Part shown: piece by piece, positions 57,625 to 64,000 of the stretch | How positions within the stretch are numbered: the first letter of the stretch is position 1 | Layout: every line of letters begins with the position of its first letter | Source: Staphylotrichum longicolle | Lineage: Eukaryota; Ascomycota; Sordariomycetes; Sordariales; Chaetomiaceae | Length of the DNA stretch: 64,000 nucleotides | NCBI GenBank assembly: GCA_019096155.1 | Contig: JAHCVI010000002.1 | Location: 3,410,001 to 3,474,000, forward strand | Reading direction: 5' to 3' | The notes under the pieces: model-generated | Told to the model about the DNA's origin: nothing | What the model saw: only the letters and a program-made list of their open reading frames with translations | The model's database searches: none | Program-made: the position numbers and the translations under genes

Positions 57625-60136
57625 CTGCTTAATTGGATGGGCAGTGCCTTTCCACCCCCCTTCCCGTCTTTTTGTTACTTGGATACTACCCTATCTATAT
57701 CTTTTTTGTAATTCTACGCCGGGTTGGACGGGTGTTTGGCGGACTAGACACGTCTTTCTTTCCTTCTCTCGGGGGTTGTTTTCTGTTTAGGTTTTCGGAT
57801 ACTGGCCGGAAAAGGCAAAGGATGGACATATACCCCTTCGTTTTTGGATGGCGGATGAGCACAGATCACAGCGATTGTTTTGCTTCCATTGGCGTTGAAT
57901 TTTGAACCCCTTGTTCTATGTTCATGATCGTTGCTCTTGGCCAAGCCGCGTGGCTGCATGCTGGCGCCTGCAGACAGGGTCCATGTTTGCAGGATGATTG
58001 GACCCGGAAACGAGGCAGCAGCTGGGTCGGGCATATGGGAGAGGAGAGATGGGATCATGGCTTTCGTTGGCGTCTTTTCCCCCTCCCTCCGACTCTGTGA
58101 ATGGGCAGTTCTTTAGAGGTCATTAGACTGGAGATACACAGTTACAAGACTACTGAGATACACACGGAAACTCAAATTGGTCTGGATCTCGGACGAAAGC
58201 TTGTCGACTTGGCCTGCATCTCCAAGGCGTTCCATGCCGCGGTGCTTGGTCTTGTTGTGCAACACGGGTGCGCCCCCATGTTGCAGACAAGCGGCAGGAA
58301 AGCGATGGAAAGGGCTGATAATGGGCACATTCTTTGTTGTCTCTGTCGGGATGGTGGAGGGGGGATAATATGGGCGAGCGGAAGGATGCAGTGGGTGAAT
58401 CGAACCTTGTCGCTCGCTTCGTCTCGTGGGCGTCCCCTCCCACCCCCTCCCGAGACAACTTGGCGCTCCCGGGAATCCGGGCTGGTTTTGCTTTTTCCTA
58501 CCCGATCCGATGACTCTCTTTTCCCCTGCCTTCTTCGGCATGTTTCTTCCACATCCTGGGCGTGCGATTCGACACGCGAGATGTCACAAATGCACGGGAT
58601 GGCTGCCACGCGGCTGATCAGGATGACGACTTGTTTTCATTTCTCTTCTTTTCGTCTTGTCAGCCAACCTCCCCCAGAAAGATACAGTCCTGTTGGGACT
58701 TTGCAATTTGTTGTTGTTGGCATTCTGCTTCCAGTAAAGGAGGGTGGGTACCCACGTTCATCTCGGCTGGCAAAGAGAAGAGACGATTTTGAAGCGGGCA
58801 TGCAGTTGGGCCGGGAGCCCGCATCTGCATCGTTCGATGTTTGCTGTTGTTGCTGGCTGAGCTCGAGTGCATGTGGAAGATAGTGTCTTAACAGAACACC
58901 ACTCACTCTTATGCTTAGCAAAAGTTTGGAGGCTATCTCACACCACCTGCGCTCCGTCTCATTTCGGCGAAATCTGTCTCTCGGCTCCAATCACGGGCCA
59001 ACCTTTGCAGTCAGCGCCGTTCACAAAACCTGCGAGTTCTTCCTGCTCGGTCAGCAGCATTGAAGCCTTGCTGCCTCGGTTGAGCATATGCATGGGAAAG
59101 CAGCGCAGCTGCGTCTGCCAATGGCGCTACAGACGACCGGTCTGTCTTGGCTACTGGGGTTCTCTCGATCTCTCCTCATCTTGGGTTGCCGCTTTTAGTC
59201 TGCGGAGCCTGGCGGGGATTCTCCATCACTCACATCACAGGAAAAAGAAAGAGGCCAGGCTTCTTGGCTCGCTCTTGGCCAAGATCTGGGGAAATCCGGG
59301 GTTGTGTCTCCTCTCATTCTGCGCAACCCACAAATCCCTCAAGAGCAAGAGATTCGAGACCCCTTGGCGGGTGTTGTGACAAGCGGGCAATTCAGGCTGC
59401 AGCCTCGAGAGGTTCCCTTTTTGTCACCGCGAGGTTGAAAGTGCCCGGAAAGAGCCAACCTGGAAGCTGAGCCAGCCCCGCCCCACTCCGAACCGTTTCG
59501 ACACCGTTTTCGACTGCCCCACCCCAACCGTTCGCTGCAGGTCACTCACGGGAAATTTAATTTACGGCTTGCCTTCCCGACCCGCGTCTCACAGACTCCC
59601 GCCGCAAGCCTCTGACGCTGTTTTTGCACAGACATTCCCCTATCTTGTCCTGGCTTCCTTCCAGTCGGCCCTATCTCTGTGCGGAGTCAGTCCGTATGGA
59701 AATGACAACCCAAAGAGGAAATTCTGCGAGTTTCAACTCCTTAACTTAGAAAGAATTCAGTTGCCTGCACGGTTTCTGACCTCCACACCGGAACCCACCA
59801 GGACCCCTCTCAATGCAACCGCAACATGTCAGACAAGAGTTGTTTGTCTGGCCCTGAACCGGGAAAGTTTGCCCTTCTGACTGGCCTCGCTTCCAGAATC
59901 CCTCTTTCCCCTGCCCCCCTGCTGTTGCACTGCACAGGCAATTACCCGCAATGTGGTTGGCCGTGTCAATCACTATCCAAAGGGTTACAGCGGATGGCAA
60001 GCTGCAACATTCCAACGACGAACCCAACCGCCCGTCTCGCTCATTTTCCGTGGCTGCGGTTCTGCCGCCCCTCGCTTCTGGGACCAAGGACGTCAAGTGG
60101 TCCTAACGTTACTCTCTTTGCTGCGACGCAAGGGTT

Positions 60137-60167
<31 letters not shown>
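60137..60167. repeat. (TC)n(TG)n compound microsatellite
   Basis: About ten TC dinucleotides followed directly by about five TG dinucleotides, in intergenic sequence. Confidence 0.9.
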
Positions 60168-60746
60168 AAGGGCAAAAACCGGGTTTGCCTACTTTCGAGC
60201 TCCACCGAGGACAAAGGCTGGATAATTCAGGGGTCGAGTCTTGTGACAGCGTCCGGTTGCAGCACCTGCTGCTCCCTCCACCGAGGAGACACACACGCAT
60301 CTATCGGGCCTTTTCCCGCCCCTACACCGCATCATTACCCCTGAGTGATCCGGGCAGTGTGCGCCGAAGAAATCTCCGTAGCGCACAACAGACCCCTGGA
60401 GGATCGACGAATCCTGCCCCTGAGAGCCCCAGCATCTCTTTTCAAACTCGTTTTTGACGGGAGCTAGTAGTGCATGGGCAAGTGCCGGGGACCTTGCATG
60501 AGCCTACCGTGAGAGTTGTGCAAAGGGAGCACCAGCAGAATCTCACCAATGATTTCGGACTGTAAGATACTCCATTGATTCCCATCTGAGCGGACAACGG
60601 GCTTCGGGTTCACACGAGAGCGTCTTTGACATCGGTGCATACCCCATCAAGACGACAACAGTGAATGATAGCATTAGATGATGATATTCCAAACCACCTC
60701 CCCTCCTTCCAACGGAACTTGACCTGCCTTTAAACTCTCCCAATCT

Positions 60747-63700
60747 CTACTCCCCCTCCACCACCCCACCCCCCTCCTCAACCTTGACCACAAACTCAAA
60801 CCCAACCCTCAGATTCTCCGCCCCGCTCAGCGCCCTCTCCACCGCCGCCTCCCGCCCCTCACACACCAACCGCCTCAGCGCCGTCACCAGGAACCCCCCG
60901 ACCACCTCCACCCCCCACGCCTCCGGCACCACGTCCAGCACCTCGACACGTCGAACCAACCCCCGAACCGCTCCAGCAGTGCGCCCGTCTGCTCGACCCG
61001 CTCGTCCTCGTCGCGCAGCGCCAGAACTCGCCGAGCAGCGTGCGGAAGAGGACCGTCTGCTCGTCCCACGTGGGCGGGAGGTCGCTGCCGCTGTCGCGGC
61101 GGTGCCGGCGGGTGGTGCCGGCGGGCGTGAGGGCGGCGGCGCCGCGGATGCAGTACGACACGGCCGTGTCGTAGTCGCCGAGGCGGACGAGGAGGGCGGG
61201 CGTGGTGCCGGCTGCGCGCGGCGAGGAGAATGGATTCGGGGACGAGGAGGTGTTGTTCTTGTTGTTGATGAGAGTCGGGGGTGGTGAAGCCGTTGGTGAT
61301 TTTCGTGGTCGTGGTGGTGGTCCCGTTGGGTAAGTGGGTCTGGGGTGGTTGCGGGGGAAGAGGGTGAAGGGGGAGGGTGGCGAGGGAGTTGTCGATCCGG
61401 TGCGGATGGCGGCCGCGTCATAGTCATGGCCGCCACCGAGGAGTTGGAGGAGGCGGAGGCGGCTCTGCCAGACTTCATCGTTGGGTGGGGCGTTGTCGGC
61501 GAGGAAGCGGAGGTAGGTCGGTTTTGGTGGCTGGAGGGCGCGGTAGGTGTCGTAGGAGGCGGCAATGTTGTCGCGGGACGCCGGTGAGGTTTGGAGATCG
61601 GTGATGACGATGTCGAGGTAGTATGTAATGAGCTCGTTGACGTAGGCTGTATTGCCCTTGCCAAAGACGAGGTGCTCAAGGTAGTACTTGACCGCATCGG
61701 GCGCTTCCTCTCGAAGCAAAGTGACGATCTGAGTGTGCTCGAACTTCGGCGCTTTGCCCTTCTCGTCGGTGAAGACCTGGACGCCGAGCTTGGGGTTGCG
61801 GCTGGCCAGCCACAGGCCGTACTCTTGCACCAACGCCCGGTTGCTGATGTTGGACAGGTAGCTCCTGACACGCTGCTCGCCATCGCCCAGTTCACCGCCC
61901 CTGTCTTCCTCACCTTCGATAATGCGTCTCCATGTCCCCAGCACGTCTGCTGCCATCTTGCGGTGCTGGTAAAGCCGGCTGAGGACGAAGAGGCGACGAT
62001 ACGTCTCGAGAAGGTCGACCGCTCTGTCAAAGCAGTCAACGCCATGATCAACCAAGTCATACAGCTCCTTCCGTACGGAGCCAGGCTTCCCAGTCTGGCC
62101 GCTCGGTGTGTCCTGGTCAAGCTCCAGAAGTACCAGCAGTAGGGACGCGTCCACTGTCCGGAACACCTCATCCGGTATGCTGCCGAAACCCTTTTTCTTC
62201 CTCCAAGCTGAGAGGAAGCGTCGCAGAAATTGGAGGACGTTGGGAGCCAGAGAGCTAATTCCTTGCATGCCCAGTCCATCCGTCTCAGTAGATATGTGGC
62301 TCTCAACAATGTTCTTAATGCCACCGTAAATCCAGATGCCCCTTTGGTTCACGACGATTTCGTTCCGAAGGGCGGGTATCAGCGACAGCACGACTCTCGC
62401 GTCCAAATCTCCACCAACAAGATTCTCCTCCATTGCTTTCATCTCGGCATCTGCGAACGGTGGCTCCGGAGAGCTCAAAAACGTTGTCAAAAGCATGACG
62501 CTCGCTTTCTGCTTGATGTACCCCAGCGTCATGAACTCAAGTTCTGTTGTCGGTTCCCGATCCTTGATCGTGCCAAGGAGGGAAAGGAGTTGCCTCCTGG
62601 TCTCTAAGCCGTCTGGGGCTGTCTGCTGGGTTGACGCAGCAGCCTTCTCCAGCGCGGAGTCTAGCTGGGTGAGCAATGGGTTCCGCACAGCCCACCAGAT
62701 GTTGTCGCCGGCCCAGACAGCCAGGCGCGACGAAGTCTTTGCCAACCGCCGCACGAAGTCTTCTCCCTCCTGATTCCTCGTGGCCTCCCAGCCTGGGGGT
62801 AATTGCTCGTCGTCAGATTCCGTGTCGCGCTCAAACAGGGCCTTCTCTTGGGAGAGTCGTTGTAGGGACAGGGCTGTCCGGGAGTCGTTGCTTTTCAGGG
62901 ACATGGTTGGGGTCTCCGGTTGCCCCTTGAAGGGAGAAAACCGCCTCTGGCATAGGCGCTCGACAACGTCCTCAAATAGCATCTCTTCGCTCTGCAGTAA
63001 TGGCCGGATCCCGATGGGAGTGTTAGGAGCCGACTGCTTGGGGTCCTGATCCCCGATTTCCAACCACCACTTTTCGGCGTCATCCTCGCCTACGTTCACA
63101 TCAAACCGCTGGATTTCGAGGCCGTGGTGCAAACCGTCTTCAAACTCCCTGGTCATTGACGCAAGGACGTAGCCCTCCTCTCCGGCACCCAGGGATGGAA
63201 GTGACGATGAGAGGTCCCGAACCGCCGTCAACCGCGATTTCACGAGGGTATCTGTCAAACTCAGTGTGGGGCGTGTAGGGTCTCCGTCGAGGGTTCACAA
63301 ACATGCCAATGCCGGGTCGAGGGGACCGGTTCCGGTAACGATGAGGAACTCTTCAGCGGTAGGGGACACGATATGGGGGCTTCAAGAAAACGGACCCGGG
63401 TTTGGGAGATGCCGATGTCCGCACAGGGGGGGTTGCTGTGCGCGCGCAGGCGGGGCGGCACCGCCTGTTTGAGTGCTCTCTCCAGCGTCCTTGGAGGGGC
63501 GGGTAGAGGCTTGTCAGCCGGCGCCGGGCTTCGTGAAGGTTGGGGCACATCGGAGTCCTGAAAGACGGGGTCCTCAGCCTCTCCGGCTCGTCTGTCGTTT
63601 CTCCGTATGCCCGATATGAAATCGCCAAGACTCGTGCTCCTAGAATGACCCTGGGAGTTTGCCGGGGCACGGGCGGTCGCAGACGAGGCACTCCTCGCAA

Positions 63701-64000
63701 GCCCTCCGTCCGGGGCGCTGGCCACGTTCTGGGCGTGACCGAAGCCGCCGTCGGGTTGTGAGTTGTCCAGAGATGATATGCTCATCAGAGGAATCTTTAG
63801 TTGGCGGTCGACATCCAAAAGAGAGTAACTTGTTGAGTCGGCGACGCATGCGATCGAGTCCCTGCGGACTGAGAGTGTGCTCCCGGAAAAGTCGATTTTC
63901 TGTGGCAGAATCAGACCACTGGCGTACAGAGCCCGCGCGAGAGAGACTTACTCTGAGAACTCGGGCGTCTTCTTCCCCTATCCTGACCACCTGTATCCGG
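60747..64000 (-). CDS. Vps39/TRAP1-family tethering subunit (Vps3-like), 5' partial, frame-broken
   Basis: Endolysosomal tethering protein with an N-terminal CNH domain and Vps39_1/Vps39_2 helical repeats; CORVET subunit Vps3/TGFBRAP1 is the closest fit, HOPS Vps39 the alternative. The 5' end lies beyond the right edge; a donor at 63951 and acceptor near 63795 define one intron. CNH hallmarks are SPTAEEFLIVTGTGPLDP, GIGMFVN, DGDPTRPTL and FDRYPREIAVDG, but these lie in different frames. From about 63220 to 61400 one frame is continuous: SSSLPSLGAGEEGYVLASMT, VDASLLLVLLELDQDTPSG (Vps39_1), and LYDLVDHGVDCFDRAVDLLE. Towards the C-terminus QHLLVPESILLA, LGDYDTAVSYCIRG, DEDERVEQTGALLERFGGWF and VVGGFLVTALRRLVCEGREA are again in three frames. 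Each frame block resembles the family, so the protein is recognisable while the reading frame is broken about nine times. Confidence 0.8.

Larger units (their letters stand above)
57483..60746. other. 3.3-kb gene-free region
   Basis: Convergent interval between the GPCR (+) and the Vps39-family gene (-). It includes the GPCR 3' UTR with a CTAC microsatellite, and a TC/TG microsatellite near 60.14 kb. ORFs are present on both strands but none resembles a protein family. Confidence 0.5.

Overview
The window is nuclear DNA of a filamentous ascomycete. The genes are GC-rich, the introns are short (about 50-170 bp, GT...AG), promoters are compact, and the proteins are typical of Pezizomycotina (DUF6590 protein, AzgA-type purine permease, cAMP-receptor-like GPCR, HRD1, fibrillarin). 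Several of these look closest to Sordariomycetes, perhaps Sordariales; that placement is inference from remembered family sequences. I see no bacterial operon, CRISPR array, transposase, retroelement or secondary-metabolite cluster.

Layout. 1-2.5 kb: no gene, but a 35-bp purine-rich minisatellite. 2.5-4.5 kb (-): DUF6590 protein. 7-9.2 kb (+): 757-residue coiled-coil and proline-rich protein. 11.5-13.9 kb (-): two disordered-protein ORFs. 14.5-17.4 kb (-): HRD1, the ERAD ubiquitin ligase, fully resolved into four exons. It is divergent from an AhpD/carboxymuconolactone-decarboxylase-like gene (17.9-18.8 kb, +). 19.6-20.5 kb (-): class I SAM methyltransferase. 21.7-24.2 kb (-): C2H2 zinc-finger protein. 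24.2-36.5 kb: about 12.4 kb with no recognisable gene. 36.5-38.1 kb (-): fibrillarin NOP1, divergent from ribosomal protein gene RPL17 (38.7-39.6 kb, +). 40.3-41.4 kb (-): UCH37-type deubiquitinase with a 14-nt micro-exon. 42.1-44.4 kb (-): purine permease. 46.2-47.5 kb (-): Ser/Thr-rich, probably secreted protein. 49.4-50.7 kb (+): disordered protein. 50.7-55.7 kb: no gene. 55.7-57.5 kb (+): GPCR. 57.5-60.7 kb: no gene. 60.7 kb to the right edge (-): a Vps39/TRAP1 (Vps3-like) tethering protein with many one-base frame breaks.

The genes look like an ordinary housekeeping and signalling neighbourhood, not a single system. The functional pairings suggested by layout are NOP1/RPL17 (ribosome biogenesis, shared promoter) and the long empty stretches upstream of the zinc-finger gene and the GPCR, which suggest extended regulatory or leader regions. 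The main anomalies are the cluster of frame breaks in the Vps39-family gene, long homopolymers (A31/G22 and a G16 tract inside the methyltransferase), and the 12.4-kb gene-free stretch. I did not find convincing evidence of a new biological system. Exon boundaries were assigned by eye from splice motifs, reading frame and family resemblance.
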